Counted from the first letter of the stretch, positions 1 to 12,055 are shown. The stretch: 64,000 bases of DNA from Clitopilus passeckerianus (GCA_944990035.1 CALYLX010000138.1:186001-250000), one strand, 5' to 3'. The notes: generated from the letters alone by a model not told the origin. Made by a program: numbers and translations.

Positions 1-178
1 GCTGTCATTAGGAATCCTAAGAGGCTGTGCTGGCCCTTTGCTTAGTCATTCGGATCCCAGGACAAATTCTCCGAACAGTGGACCCCTTGATGGCTTGAAA
101 ACGTTCGATGAAAATCAGGTGAAGTCTCCTAGGACACTGCCGCTTTCTAGTTATCTGCCACCATCATCGTCTGGAACG

Positions 179-2216
179 ATGAGCTGCAATACTACAGAAA
201 TGACGACCGCGACGACTTCCTCTCTTGCCCCACCACCCTCCGTAGCGCGCTCTCGACGCGCTCGACGTCGGTCGTCAGCCGCACCGCGAACTAAGCCGGC
301 TGTCAAGTTGAACATATGCAAACCTCTCCCACTCACGCTTGAGGCCCTTGACCTCCCTTCAGCCTCACCAATAGAGACATTGGCCACGTTACGATTTTTA
401 GTTCTCTCCTACCTGGCACACCTTGAAGAGCAATTGTCCAATTCCGAATCACCAAGCTCCGAAGAGGATGCCAAGGATGTACCCGACGTCCAGGTTGATG
501 ACGGGGCACAGTGGGCTCGCACTGCGCTTCAAATCTTGGAAGAAATTCGCGATGATGTGAGCGCACACCTCCCCGACTTCCCTCACGTCGCAGACATTTC
601 TCGGATGGAGAACTTCGTTAAATCCCACCTACCGGACTTGCCTATTGTTCCTGGCTTTGACGAAATGCGCTCACGCCTACCTGACATGGCTGAAATGCGC
701 ACCCATCTTCCAGACATGCCACACCTCCCTGATATGCCAGAGATGTTGTCTGAAATGCGCACGAAACTCGACGACGTGCGTTCACGATTTCACGAAATGG
801 ATTTCCTAAAGACTCCACTTTCATATGTTCCTACACTATCGGACCATATGAACAACCTGCACTCGCATCTCTCGTCGATGGACCTAGGGAACCCTCCAAT
901 GACTCCCCGAGTAGTCATTTCTGATTTCTTGGACGCCCTCGTGTCATCAGACCTCGTGCAGGATTTAATCAATAACGGCACTACAGAAATCAGCCGCGCA
1001 GAGGAAGCGATTGAGCAAGCTGCCAGAGACGTCACGGATGCCGTCCGCCGCTCGCTTCAGGGCGTGAAGCTCATCCAATATTCTGACCTTCCTGAAGAAT
1101 GGAAGAATAACCCTTTCGTCACCCATGGATACAGGTCTGTCTCGAACGTGCCTAAACTCGATTGTGGCACTAACCCTTTCACAGGTTCATACCTCTTGAG
1201 AAGTGGCCACTGATTATTATGTCTCTATTCGCATTGCACAATGAAACACGTGCGTCCCCCTTCATTCCTCACGTTCGACCTATCTGACAGATCCGAATAG
1301 TTAATATTCATACTCACCTGGTTCCTTTCCTTCTTTGGGGCTGGCAATCGCTCTCAGCTCTCGGTTCAGACTACCATATCGATACGCCTGAACGTTTGTT
1401 CATGTGTTTTGCCCTGCTCTGCTTGTTCACCAGTGCCTTGTGGCACACCATGGCAGGGTGCGCTCACCACAAGAGCATGGATCTCTGCGCGAGGATTGAC
1501 TACATCGGTATTGGATGGTGATTATCTCGTTTCATCGCTTCGGATCAAGGGCTGATCAGGTCTTCCACAAACAGGCTCATCAGCGCAAGTGTTGGAACTG
1601 TGGTGTATTATGGATACCAGTGCCATCCGAATCTGGGCTACGTATTCCTTGGTTGTTGTTTCGCCACTGGCCTTGCGGGCAACGTGTTCCCCTTCATGGA
1701 TTGGTTCAACGACAAAGAATACCGAGTATGTCAACTCCTCCATCACACTAGAGACTCTTCGTTTACCAGCCTTCCTCTCCAGCACATCCGGATCATGTTC
1801 TTCCTCGGTCTTGCCTTCTCTGCCATCGCACCGCTAGCTGGAATTGCTTTCCTCTATTCGGCTGGAGAAATGGCCCGTTTCATAGGTATGTTCCTTGCCC
1901 TTTACTGTCTTCCGCCATCAAACTTAATTCGACACCCTCAGCGCCCGTTGTGCCTTCCTTGGTTTCATACGTCGTCGGTTTGCTGTTTTACGCTCTTCAC
2001 TTCCCTGAGCGTATCCTGCCACCTTCAGTGCAGAAGTGGTTGGACTGTGTAGGCGGAGGTCAGTCTTGCTCTTTTTGTCCAGCCGTGGAACTTGGATTTT
2101 GACTGGATATGCCTACAGGCTCTCACTGCATCTGGCACTGCTTTATCGTACTTGCTGTCAGTCAACACCGTGCCGCCATTCCGTACATGCGAGAGCATAT
2201 GATATGCCACGCTTGA
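179..2216 (+). CDS. PAQR / haemolysin-III family membrane receptor (Izh-like)
   Basis: Seven exons (179-1134, 1185-1249, 1301-1517, 1575-1725, 1783-1885, 1942-2058, 2119-2216) join in frame to a 568-residue protein. The C-terminal half is a PAQR seven-helix domain: it begins at WKNNPFVTHGYRF, then HNETLNIHTHL, a WHTMAGCAHH segment and a final SHCIWHCF helix carrying the histidines expected to bind metal. In this family such proteins act as membrane receptors or ceramidase-like enzymes linked to sterol and zinc homeostasis. The first ~300 residues are hydrophilic and include a degenerate LPDMxEMR-type repeat near codons 155-205. ATG 179 is the first in-frame methionine; the frame is open upstream to about 38 but only with a TTG, so an earlier non-coding exon is possible. 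Family certain, ligand unknown. Confidence 0.9.
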
Positions 2217-2551
2217 TTTATATTTCTTAGACGTTGTTCCTTTTGGATTTTGGATGCGCCAGATACCAGTCGAAGTTTGATTTGTGGAGAGGAGAGGACG
2301 CGTAGAAACGATACCCATACGTTGATATATAATACCATGCTTAAGTTCATCCGCGGAATAAAATATTTAGATGATTTAACAAGCAAGGACTGCCTGTAAG
2401 ACGTCCCGAGATAATCCTAGAAGGGGAGAGTATGTGAACCAGTACAAAGTCAGGCTGCTGATCATGAAAACTGCCGTTCAACTCGCGGAACAAGCAAAAA
2501 GGAACGTTGAAAGAATTGACCAAGGCAAAACAACAGTTCACTCCATTGAAC
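2217..2551. other. intergenic, nothing recognised
   Basis: This is the 3' flank of the PAQR gene up to the tRNA. Only short chance reading frames are present. Confidence 0.5.
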
Positions 2552-2644
2552 CGACGCCAGCAGGATTCGAACCTGCGCCCTCAAAGAGGAACAGATAGTT
2601 TTCAGAGTTCTAATCTGTCGCCGTAACCACTTGGCTATAGCGCC
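2552..2644 (-). tRNA. tRNA-Ser(AGA) with an 11-base intron
   Basis: Read on the minus strand. Acceptor GGCGCTA pairs with TGGCGTC, allowing three G-U pairs, with discriminator G. The anticodon stem ACAGA/TCTGT encloses loop TTAGAA, giving anticodon AGA at 2609-2611. An 11-base intron (2597-2607) interrupts the loop one base 3' of the anticodon, the canonical eukaryotic site. A long variable arm (CCTC-TTT-GAGG) is characteristic of serine tRNA, and the T arm is GCAGGTTCGAATCCTGC. Confidence 0.92.
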
Positions 2645-2818
2645 GTAAAAGAATATGCAGGTCCTTCACAATAGATTCTGAGAGCATGTATGTGGCGCAT
2701 CGAAATATATTCTCGCGCGTCAAGGCAGACGACCAGATGGCCGATATGATGGTAGGCAGATACAGGATTATAAGTCACAGAGATCCAGAGATGAAATATG
2801 AGCCTCAGTGTTGTCCCG

Positions 2819-4228
2819 TTATTGGGCAGACACAGTCGAAGACACCTTCGCCTTCTTTTCCTTCTTCTCCCCTTTCTCCTTCTTGTCCTTCTTGCTCTTC
2901 TTCTCCTTTCCGTCGGCCACAGTCGGTGTAGAATCCACGTCCATAGCCTCTCCAGCGTCCTTCTCTGCTTTCCTTTTCTTCTTAGAGGATTTTGTGTCGG
3001 CTTCTGGGGCGTCAGTCGCAGGAGTGTCTTCCGACTTTTGCTTTTTGTCCTTCTTCTCCTTCTTGGACTTCTTCGTCGATTCCGAGGAGGTCCCGTTGAC
3101 CTCTGTCGTAGGTGCGTCGCCTTCGCGTTTACGCTTTTTGGACGACCCATCGTCTGTCGAACTTGATGATGCAGCTGGGGTCTCCTCTGCTTTTGTGTCC
3201 TTCTTCGTTTCCTTCTTCGTTTCCTTCTTTGTCTTCTCCTTCTTACTCACCTCTACATCCCCAGCCTCAGCCTTCTCTTCGCTCTTTTTCTTCTTCTTGT
3301 CCTTCTTGTCCTTCTTCCCCTCCTCTGCTGGTGCGGCCATCTCTACATCTGCATTTTCCTCAGCTGGCTTTCGCTTCTTCTCTTTCTTCTCCTTCTTCTC
3401 CTTTTCTGATGGAGCAGTCAATACCTAAGAGTACGCGTGAGCAGGATCGAAATCTGGAAGAAAATTTCGCAGCCTTACCGCATCTTCAGCATCCTCCCTC
3501 TTCCGCTTCTTCTCGTTCTTCCTCTCGCCTTCCTCCTTCTCTACTGAAGCTACCACCGCTTGAGGAGCCTTCGCAGACTCTGTAGCCTTTCCGTTCGTCG
3601 ACACATCCTTCATCTGCGCATCTTCTTCGGGAGCCTCCGCCGAGACGGGAGACATGCGACTAGGAGTGCCTAAAGGTGTTTCATTAGCACCACTGGCCCG
3701 CGATCTTGGTGTCTGGTTGGCCCCCCAACCACCAGACGCACGGCCTGCACCATACCCACCGCGTCCACCTTGGTATCCACCACGGCCACCACGTCCGCCC
3801 TGACCGCCTCGCGACTGGGTATTGTTGTCAAACTGCTGAGTTTTAGAATATGAAGAGGGAGAAAAATGAGGATTGTTAGTGAGGACCAGAGAGATAAGAG
3901 AAAATAACGGGCGTACCGATTTGGGACCCTTGTACAATTTCCCTTGGTATTTCTCGGCTTCACTTATGCATGAAGTGTGGCCTTTATAGTCTGCGGGGGT
4001 ATTGAAGGATTTCGAGCAGTCAATGCAATCGAATCCCGTCCCACAACGACCTCGATGTTGGTCTAATTTTGGTTTCTTAACCACATCGCCGCAAGCTAAA
4101 GGAAACGAAGTTTGGGCATGATTTTCCGCTTAACATGAGTTCAAACGCACCATGACACCTATTGAAATGTATAAGATATCATTTAGCCATAAACTCAATT
4201 GAAAATGGGCTCACTGGAAGGATACCAT
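2819..4228 (-). CDS. LYAR-type C2HC zinc-finger nucleolar protein
   Basis: Five exons join in frame to 387 residues: 4228-4215, 4158-4151, 4095-3917, 3835-3479 and 3424-2819. The N terminus reads MVSFQCHACGDVVKK, then HRGRC and FDCIDCSKSF...YKGHTSC, the LYAR zinc-finger signature. A central RGG/GGY-rich stretch follows, then a very lysine-rich tail (KKDKKDKKKK, KSKKEKKDKK and similar) to stop 2819. Family members are nucleolar proteins that promote rRNA synthesis and pre-rRNA processing; the basic tail fits nucleolar retention. The second exon is only 8 bases long yet supplies the first zinc-ligand cysteine. The Ser/Phe-rich frame on the opposite strand (2808-3428) is a shadow of the lysine repeats. 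Confidence 0.88.
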
Positions 4229-4526
4229 CGAGGAACCAGCGGGCGGAGGACCTGGTATGAACTTTTTGCGGGCAGAGAAAATTGCCAAGAATGGAAATGC
4301 GATAACTGGCTATTTTGATGGCTCGTGCCTCGAGGGTCATGTCAGCACTTGCGGCTTACCAGCTTGCTACAACTCAGAAATCTTGTCTCACAGAGTCGGC
4401 CGTCTCCTGGCGTAACTTCTTTACAATACATAGGTCGAGCTACCAATATTCCAGCCAATATAGTCTCCTGGTAGACTGGGTAAACTCTCACCAACGCTCA
4501 TCGGACCGGATGAGCTTGTCACTACT

Positions 4527-5407
4527 TCAGTCTGCATCCTTGACTACAGCAGAATAGCCCAAGTGGTTTCACGGAACGGGAGCGTGGCCATACCTGTCAC
4601 CGGTGGCGTAAAGTACCTGATTCGGAAACTGGAGGCCTGAGGGACAAAAATGACTGTTGCATATGGATCATCCAAAACGCTTGCAGACGGGCCATAGATT
4701 TGACGTCCATCTACCTCGACGCGTGAACGAACCCTGCACGCCAAGCCTCCTGCTATGCTAAAACGCTGAGCCCGGTCTCACTCTCCGCAATCCCGTTCAC
4801 TGCCAACCTAGAAATCCGAGTTGCTTGTCCTTTCGAATCAACTTAATTTCCGACCATTCTGAGAATGCAGGGATATATGGGCTGGTCCATGCGAGTCCAT
4901 GCGTGGGCTCCAAATATGTACCTACGTATTCCATACGGAAATCCGTATAGATCTCTCAGCACTCCGGCGATCTCAAAGAGCCGTTCAATCAAAGAATGTT
5001 TTCCCGGTTGCTGCACGCGAGCTCTGTCTTTGGAGGCACTGTGGCTGTGTCGAAGAATCCAATCCATATTTCCAAAGCAGCTACACCTTCTGTGTCAGGT
5101 TGCCAGCTATGGTCGACCCTTCTGCTCCCAGGCGCTCGGTTCTCGGCACGAAAACTTGGGAGACATACCAGAGATGGGCACAACTTTCTTGAGAGCAGGA
5201 GACGATTTATCGTCATGACATCAAGATGTGTGTTTTTTCCGGAAGGAGATTGATCGATCTTTTCAACAAACACAGCAGACAATTTACCTCTACATCGGCA
5301 GGAACAAGGTCACCGATCCTTTGCGCGGTACAGGAGCTGGTATGCAAAACAGCTACAGCCTCCTTCCTACTCAAGGCACTGAGGAGAGGACAAGACAAAA
5401 GCAACAT
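4527..5407 (-). CDS. unrecognised small protein, seven short exons (tentative)
   Basis: I do not recognise this protein. On the minus strand seven exons (5407-5288, 5187-5169, 5089-5017, 4954-4926, 4858-4808, 4752-4594, 4543-4527) use GT-AG introns with matching phases and total 468 bases, or 155 codons before the stop. The C-terminal part is the most protein-like: GFPYGIQWSEIKLIRKDKQL, then VEVDGRQIYGPSASV and YATVIFVPQASSFRIRY, ending VKDAD. The proposed start gives a hydrophobic MLLLSCPLLSAL N terminus that could be a signal peptide or could really be intron ending at CTCAG. No catalytic motif is visible. The consistent phase of all six introns is the main support. The first exon is the weakest part. 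Confidence 0.45.
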
Positions 5408-5731
5408 TAGCACAATACGAATCTCCAAAAACCTGGGGGATACCAATATTGGAAATCCTTGAACTGAAGACCCGCGCCGAGGAATGCAGTGAATTTTCTG
5501 AAATTCCTCAGGGATCTAATCGCAACCATCTCTCAAACGATGATTGGCCAAAGGTACAGCGGGCCAATCGCGTCCCTCCAGGCACTAGTTTTCCGGTCAC
5601 TCGGCACTGGGGCAGTATGTCCGGACATGCGGTCATACGTTTATCCAGCAAATTCAGGTTCTTCTTTTATAGCCGTTTGCTTTCTAAAGTTTCTCTCCAC
5701 CCCAAGGAACAGGCTTCTCGAGAACGCTACC
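5408..5731 (+). other. upstream region between divergent genes
   Basis: This is the spacer between the tentative minus-strand gene and the DUF6534 gene. It presumably contains the promoter of the latter; no distinct motif was identified. Confidence 0.35.
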
Positions 5732-7687
5732 ATGGCTAGCTCATCTATGACCCCGCCCGACATGAGTGCTCTGGCAGGGTTCAATCCCAATAACACGATT
5801 GGGGCAATGTTTCTTGGATGTGTATTTGCTGCACTGTAAGTCGAGACTATCACTTCGTGTCCATCCCTTCGCGCTAATCTTACCGCTTTCAGACTATATG
5901 GGGTCACCGTTCTGCAAATATACATCTACTACAAGAAGTATCCCAGGGATTATACCTTCCACAAAATTATCGTTCGTCCTCATCCCCTCATTTAGAGACT
6001 TAGCTTTATACTTACTCTATCTAGGTCGCTGGCCTTTGGTACGCCGCTCGTTCTGGCTACGTTGTATGTTTGCTCATCAGGATGTTAGGTTACTGGACAG
6101 TGTCCATCTCGCGTTTACGATAACGGCCACCTATCGTTATATCATACAACATTTTGGGGATCTTAGCGAGCTTCAGCTTCTCGTTTGGTACGTGCTTCTT
6201 GAAAACCTCCGGTCGTGAAAAAGCCAACTGACACGGGTCCACAGGCCGTTAAAGGTTCGTTTGTTCCGGCTATTGAATAACCAAGAAACTGAGGATAGAG
6301 GGGAAATCAGGTGCAGATTGCCTTTAACGTAAGTACGATCTTCGGCCTCCACACCCACTTGATCTCACCTTGAAACAGAGCGTCATAGTCATGGCGGTAC
6401 AAGTGCTCTATGCAATCAGAGTATGGAAACGTACGCACCTCTAGTCGATGCTCGGATTTTCTTTGGTGCTGACACTCAGTCTGGGTAGTTGGACGGCACT
6501 ACAATTGGTCGGTCCCAATCCTGGTGGTGGGTGTTTGATGAAAGGGACAAGGCGAAGCTTCTAACCGGTTCAATCTTTCCCTAGGCTGGTCTTGTGACAA
6601 TTGGATGGGGTGGGTCCCGTTAATACTTCTTATCCTTCACTCGCTGACTGTGACCCTCCAGGCTGTGCAATCAGTACGCAAACATATTTATCTTTATTCC
6701 GCTAGAGACTTATACACCATGATCCTTCAAGTGTTGATCGTTAAAATGTAGGTCCAATCAAATTATCTACAGAAGTGGTGGCTGACGATTTCAACAGAGG
6801 GATGACGCCTACGTTCCTGCGGTTGGAACAGACGCCAGTAAGTGGGATACACCTATTTCACGGCGCCGGCTCATGGTTTCTTCGGAATGTTAGTGGGTGA
6901 TATACGTTCCCCTGTCAATGTTGACCGCAATCGACATCGCAATCGCCTCCTCGATGTGTTTCTACCTCACCAAAAGTAAGACCACTTTTGACAGGTTTGT
7001 GTATCTTTGCCCTACCACGCGTATTAATGGGCCTGATAATTGCGTTAAAAGGACGAACAACATGATCTTCACTATAATGCGAATGACACTGGCCTCTGGC
7101 TGTATAACCAGGTATGATGGAGAAAGCGTCTGAGTATTGAACTTCACACTCACCGTCTCTGCAGTGCATGTTCTCTCACAGTCTTGATTACGGTGAGTCC
7201 AATTTCGAATGTCCCACCTTCAAGTACCAACTCAAATGTCTTACTAGTTCTCGACCATGAAGACAAATATGATCTTCATGGGTATCGAGTTCCTCCTCAC
7301 CAAACGTGGGTACTCTTTCCCACTGCTGATCCATCGGTTTCTAACGCCTCTCAGTCTACGTGCTCAGCTACATATCCTTGCTGACCGCCCGTAATTCTCA
7401 AAACTATGCTTCCGAATCAACGGGTAACAGTGGCGTCAACCTTTCAAAAATTGTCAATATTCAGACTACTACAACAACCCATGTCGATGGCGAAGATGGT
7501 CCCCTTTCGGCCTCCGACAAGGTGTGAGATCTCATCGGACCGACTGAACTTTCATTGCTGACGTTTGGTTACACAGGCCTCGATACCACTTAGCCCAATC
7601 AAAGGCAACAACAGCTCCTCGAGACAAAATGGTGGCGTGAAATGGCACGATGACACGATTAGTCGTGATTCCAGCCATGCTGTTTGA
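5732..7687 (+). CDS. DUF6534-type multi-pass membrane protein
   Basis: ATG 5732 begins MASSSMTPPDMSALAG, followed by NNTIGAMFLGCVFAALLYGV, the typical opening of basidiomycete DUF6534 proteins (about seven helices). Successive exons read YIYYKKYPRDYTFHKII, VAGLWLLDSVHLAFTITATY, VQIAFNSVIVMAVQVLYAIR, HYNWSVPILVAGLVTIGWG, then WVIYVPLSMLTAIDIAIASS and MRMTLASGCITSACSLTVLI. The tail after LYVLSYISLLTARNSQNY is hydrophilic, and the stop is at 7685-7687. More than ten small introns are present; some internal borders (6480-6900) are approximate. The family has no proven function but resembles fungal seven-helix receptor-like proteins; a sensing role is inference. Confidence 0.85.
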
Positions 7688-7930
7688 TTCGGTCCGAACT
7701 GTAGATTCACTTCCGTCTCGTCAAAAGAGATCACTCATTTTGGATGTAGCTTAGATACATGTCTAGATAGAGGATAGAGGAAACTAATACAAATTGTAAG
7801 GTACTTAGTGCAATGGAACTGCGAGATCTCACCCAATACAGGGAAATAGCCTGTGCAGGAGGGAGCTACTAGAATAGAAACGGGTCCTTGCGTCAGAAGA
7901 GGAGTCCTATAACCATTGCTGGCAAAGAAG

Positions 7931-8857
7931 TTACTTGTGGTGCTTGTGCCGGTCTCCAACCTGAATCGAGAAGGTATCCCTGGTCACCGTCGACCCAGGG
8001 TGCTGTCTCTTGCTCTCGAAGGGTGGATGGCTTTGCACTCCCTCGAAGATACATATGTTCCCCAACCAATCGATTCTCCTGTATTTCGCCTCACTTGTCC
8101 CCTCCTTTGATTTCCTCCTTTTTCCCGCCTTCATCACGTTCGTCATGTAAGTCTCGTTCATGACAATGAACCCCCATTCCGAATCTGTGATCGATTTTCG
8201 TAACATGTGATATAGTGTTTGCAAGAGGTCGCCGACTGTGATGTAGCTGTGGCAGCCCGGCAGGACTCTACAAGACCAAGGGGTTCCCGGAATAACGAGC
8301 TTTATCTCGGAGCTGGCGTGAGAGAGGACGAGGTCGCCCTGGTGCCGGCCCCAGATGCTGGGAGGAAGATCTGTGTTAGGGGGATATCGCATGTCCCACA
8401 TCATGTCGGTTAGAATCCTATCTGCGGCCAGAACTGGATTGACGGCGGGGACAACTTTGGATACTAAGTGATGTGGTCAGCTTTTCAGAATTGGCAGAAG
8501 ATCAGGTGGGAATGTACTTTCGAACTCGGCTTTGAAGTTGCAAGCCTTAGATTAGTTTGGTTACAATTAAATCGTCATGTGGGCTATACTCACGAGGAAT
8601 CACAGGTTTCTCTGTTGTGATTTGTTAACTCTTGGGGAGGTTAGAGGATTCGAGTTACTCACCTCTCATCCAACCTGAGAAATCCCGAATAACTCAACAT
8701 ACGAATAATCCGAGCTTGACCTATGCTACTCACGAGGTGGAGGCTCAGCAAACTTGATATACGGTGAAGGTCCGATTGGGCACCCATGGGGATTTCCTCG
8801 AAGATGGTTATAGTGATTGTACCAGAACCAAGGTGGTGGGCGTTCATAATATGCCAT
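7931..8857 (-). CDS. DUF6699 domain protein
   Basis: Minus-strand gene starting at ATG 8857 with a Pro/Tyr-rich first exon (8857-8734; MAYYERPPPWFWYNHYNHL, later PPYIKFAEPP-like sequence). Short exons follow (one reads EKPVIP), then a long last exon to stop 7931. That exon contains VSKVVPAVNPVLAADRILT, MWDMRYPPNT, IKLVIPGTPWSCRVLPG, YITVGDLLQTLYHMLRKSIT and a closing RIDWLGNICIFEG. This order (PVLAADR, WDMR, PWxxxV, TVxDxLxxLY, RxDxLGxxxxFxG) is that of the DUF6699 domain, common and often expanded in agaricomycetes. Function unknown, with no catalytic residues evident. Borders of the two small middle exons (8500-8700) are uncertain. Confidence 0.82.
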
Positions 8858-9990
8858 TTTCTTCTGGGGATCGCGCCAAGCGCCCAATCGCTCAGATACG
8901 GCTTGAGATAAGTTGGGTCCGGAGTCACGTCGGGGTCTCTCATGTCATGGCGAAGAAGGCGCTTTTAAACATCAAGAAATCATACTCCGATCGAACAGGT
9001 GGGCGCAGAGCTCGGATGCGACAACATATGACCTATCTGGATGACTGCTCGAAAAGCGGAAAATGGATGAAAACGTGGTGGACGGAATTGGTAGGAGGTG
9101 ATCTGCTGGGTTTAATGGACCGACAGTGCCTCAAATTATTGGATATTCCCCGGAGGCGCATCATTGGACCTACATATGATCCAAAGCATGAAGCAGTGTA
9201 AAGAAGTACAGAAGATGCTTGAGGGTCCGACTACACCATCGGGCGCCTATTAACCAGACGAGTTGGAGGGACGAAGTATAAAACCGGGTAAAATCCGTAG
9301 ATTGGCGCACGAGCGTCGAGAATGACTCGGGCATGACATCCAAAATCATCTGAATTTCATTCTGCGTGCAAGTAGACAACAAAGCAACAAACACGCATGC
9401 AATACTGACGTTAGTCCCTTATGAGCATTGCGTGGATATCGGCATCAATACTGAGACTGGCTCTAGCTTCTGAGTGCTGAATGGAATGAAGACCATTTCT
9501 AACTCCTTAGAAAGACGGCCGCAGATGTAGTAGGGTAAGAACCAGACTGAGTCGAAGAGCGAGTCACGCCTGGGCGCCCATGCCGTCTTTATCACCGTCG
9601 ATGACGGGATGAACGGAATCAGTTTCCAGCCCGAATTACGTAAACCCTTAATTGAGCTACCCAAGGTCACGCTGGGAACTTCGAAGCGACGGCATGGATG
9701 CTGACTTTGGGAATCGTTTGATTGGCGCTATCATAATTTTTTGCACTTATCGCGACATGCAAGATACGCGCAATTGTCGCAGCCCCCTCTTATCGGGGAT
9801 TCCAGGAGGCAGTAATATGCAGTTCGAACATTGGAACCGCTTAATAATACGAAAAACAAGGAACGTGATTGGTTTACCAAGCGTTGTCCCGGACGCCGAC
9901 GGCTAATATCGGCACACCTAGAAACCATCCCACAAAAATTCTAGATCGTTCTCCCCAGACCGCATCTGAACTTTATCCATAACCACTACC
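8858..9990. other. 1.1 kb region without a supported gene
   Basis: This lies between the divergently transcribed DUF6699 and cytochrome c peroxidase genes. Minus-strand frames of 65-83 codons exist (for example 9419-9670) but could not be joined into a coherent protein and match no family I know. The 3' part probably holds the peroxidase promoter. Confidence 0.4.
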
Positions 9991-11555
9991 ATGCCTTTCG
10001 GTATCCTTCGTGCTGCTACTTTGCGCCAGGCTGCTCGCGCTGGCGCGCGTAATGCCAGGGTTGGCTTCAGAGGTTCCTTCCGTTCTTACTCCTCGGAGGT
10101 GCCCCCTGCTGCCAAAAAATCCAACACTGGTCTCTTCGTCGGACTTGGTGCGGTCGCTGGTGTCGGCCTTGCCTACTACGTTTACGCCAACGAGAGTGAC
10201 ACTGTCAAGTCTGGCGTTCAGGCTGCCAAGGTCAAAGCCAACTTTGTGCCCACGAAAGAGGATTACCAGAAGGTACGTAAGCTCTACCCTGTTCGGTTCC
10301 ACCATGGTGCTTATCTACCCCGAAGGTCTACAATGACATTACTGAGCTCCTCGACGCCGACAACTACGATGGTGTGTTCAGCTTTTCAGCCTGTCATTAA
10401 TTTGCGCCTAATAATCACATTCAGATGGCTCCTATGGACCCGTCCTCGTCCGACTCGCTTGGCACGCCTCTGGAACATACGACAAGGACACTAAGACTGG
10501 TGGAAGGTATGAAGCCTCGCTTATTGACGTCTAGGACACCTTTTGACCATCATATTCAGCAACTATGCTACCATGCGTTTTGCTCCGGAGTCTGAGCACG
10601 GTGCCAACAAGGGTCTCCAGACTGTTCGGGGCTTGCTAGAGAAGGTCAAGGAAAAGCACCCTTGGATCTCCTACGGTGACCTGTGGACTCTCGGTGGTGT
10701 CGCTGCCATCCAGGTTAGTCGTCATACCCTTCTCCCCAACAGCCTAGACTCACGGTCTCGACTTTGTCCAGGAAATGGGTGGGCCCAAGATCCCTTGGAG
10801 GCCTGGACGAATTGACGGTTTCTCTATCAATGCTACCCCCGACGGTCGTCTTCCCGATGCTACTCAAGGTTCTGACCATGTTAGGGCTGTAAGTACTATT
10901 CTTCTTTATTATCTCATATTGCATATGCTTAATATTTACTTTAACTCAGATTTTCGGACGCATGGGGTATGTTCATTCAATTGCATCAATTTTAATAATT
11001 TTTTGTTAACATTCGATGTAGTTTCAACGACCAGGAGATGGTCGCTCTTATCGGTGCCCACGCTCTCGGACGCTGCCACCGTGACCGATCTGGCTTCGAG
11101 GGACCCTGGACATTCTCTCCTATTACCGTGACCAACGACTTCTACAAGCTCCTCTTCAGCGAAACCTGGAGGTGGAAGAAGTGGGACGGCCCCAAGCAGC
11201 TCGAGGACAAGGCTACTGGTTCCTTGATGATGTTGCCGTATGTATCTAGACTCGCGTTGCATATCTCTTCAGTACTGATTCGTTCATGTGCTCTCTAGTA
11301 CTGACTATGTTCTCGTCACCGACAAGTCATTCAAGAAGTACGCCAAGGCCTACGCTCAGGATCAAGATGTCTGGTTTAAGGAGTAAGTCCCGTCGATTCT
11401 GGTGTTCCAGTCCATCCACTGATCGAGTGTATAGCTTCGCCGCTGCCACCGCCCGCCTCTTTGAGCTCGGTGTCCCTGAGCAACAGTGGGTTACTGCCGA
11501 ACCATGGAGTCTGAAGACCGCCGATGAACAGGGGGATGAGAAGAAGAAGGACTAA
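9991..11555 (+). CDS. CCP1: cytochrome c peroxidase, mitochondrial
   Basis: Nine exons (9991-10272, 10326-10371, 10425-10506, 10560-10713, 10772-10888, 10950-10966, 11022-11237, 11299-11382, 11435-11555) encode 372 residues. The enzyme reduces hydrogen peroxide with electrons from cytochrome c in the intermembrane space. Seen: a basic, Ala/Arg-rich presequence; a hydrophobic anchor [20 protein letters not shown]; distal haem site VRLAWHASG (Arg, Trp, His); proximal haem ligand in [10 protein letters not shown]; the radical-site Trp in GFEGPW; and the Asp in MMLPTDY that bonds the proximal histidine. Presequence plus hydrophobic sorting segment is the arrangement of yeast Ccp1. Exon 6 is only 17 bases. 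Length and all key residues fit a functional class I haem peroxidase. Confidence 0.97.
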
Positions 11556-12055
11556 ACGCTGCCCTGGCTGCGTCACAAAAACAGAACCATCTTCCTGCTA
11601 GGACTTCTCGGCAGTGTTGTTGGTTCTGTTCCAAGTCTTCACCTTCTCAAAACCCAGCTTCCTCGTTAGATGCAAGATTCCTAGAAGGATTGACATGTAG
11701 AAATACTTACTTTATGGCTTTGCGAGTTCTATAGACTGATGTCTAGATTATGCCGTGGATGTTCTTATTAGTGATTAGTTTGTTGTGTTTCCACGCTGTG
11801 TGAGATTGAGCAGAGATCGAGGCGAACGTGCGTTCATCAGGTGGCTGTCAGCTTTAGAGCCTGCCCTGAACCAAAACGCGGTCACGCGAACTTTGATTGA
11901 ATTGCTTGTGACGCGAACCCTCTGAGCCTGGAACGCGTCGGCAATTTCGCACCAGGAGTTTAGTGCGATTATTGGCTTACGACATGAGGCTGCCCTGCAA
12001 GCACTATATTGTGAAATGGAAGCGTGGCACCTGAAGGCCGAATTTGTCCCCAACC
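11556..12055. other. intergenic, 3' flank of CCP1
   Basis: No coding potential was recognised. It contains the CCP1 3' untranslated region and the upstream region of the first DUF6697-type gene. Confidence 0.4.

Noticed and set aside
1..178. upstream start of the PAQR gene at a TTG (position 38)
   Set aside because: Nuclear fungal genes start at ATG; the first in-frame ATG is at 179.
2808..3428. 206-codon Ser/Phe-rich plus-strand frame
   Set aside because: It is the antisense of the lysine-rich LYAR tail; composition and position are fully explained by the AAG repeats.
8764..9201. 145-codon plus-strand frame
   Set aside because: Overlaps the first exon of the DUF6699 gene on the other strand and has no domain features.
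9170..9928. possible minus-strand spliced gene
   Set aside because: Three frames of 65-83 codons could not be joined with consistent splice phases, unlike the 4527-5407 locus.
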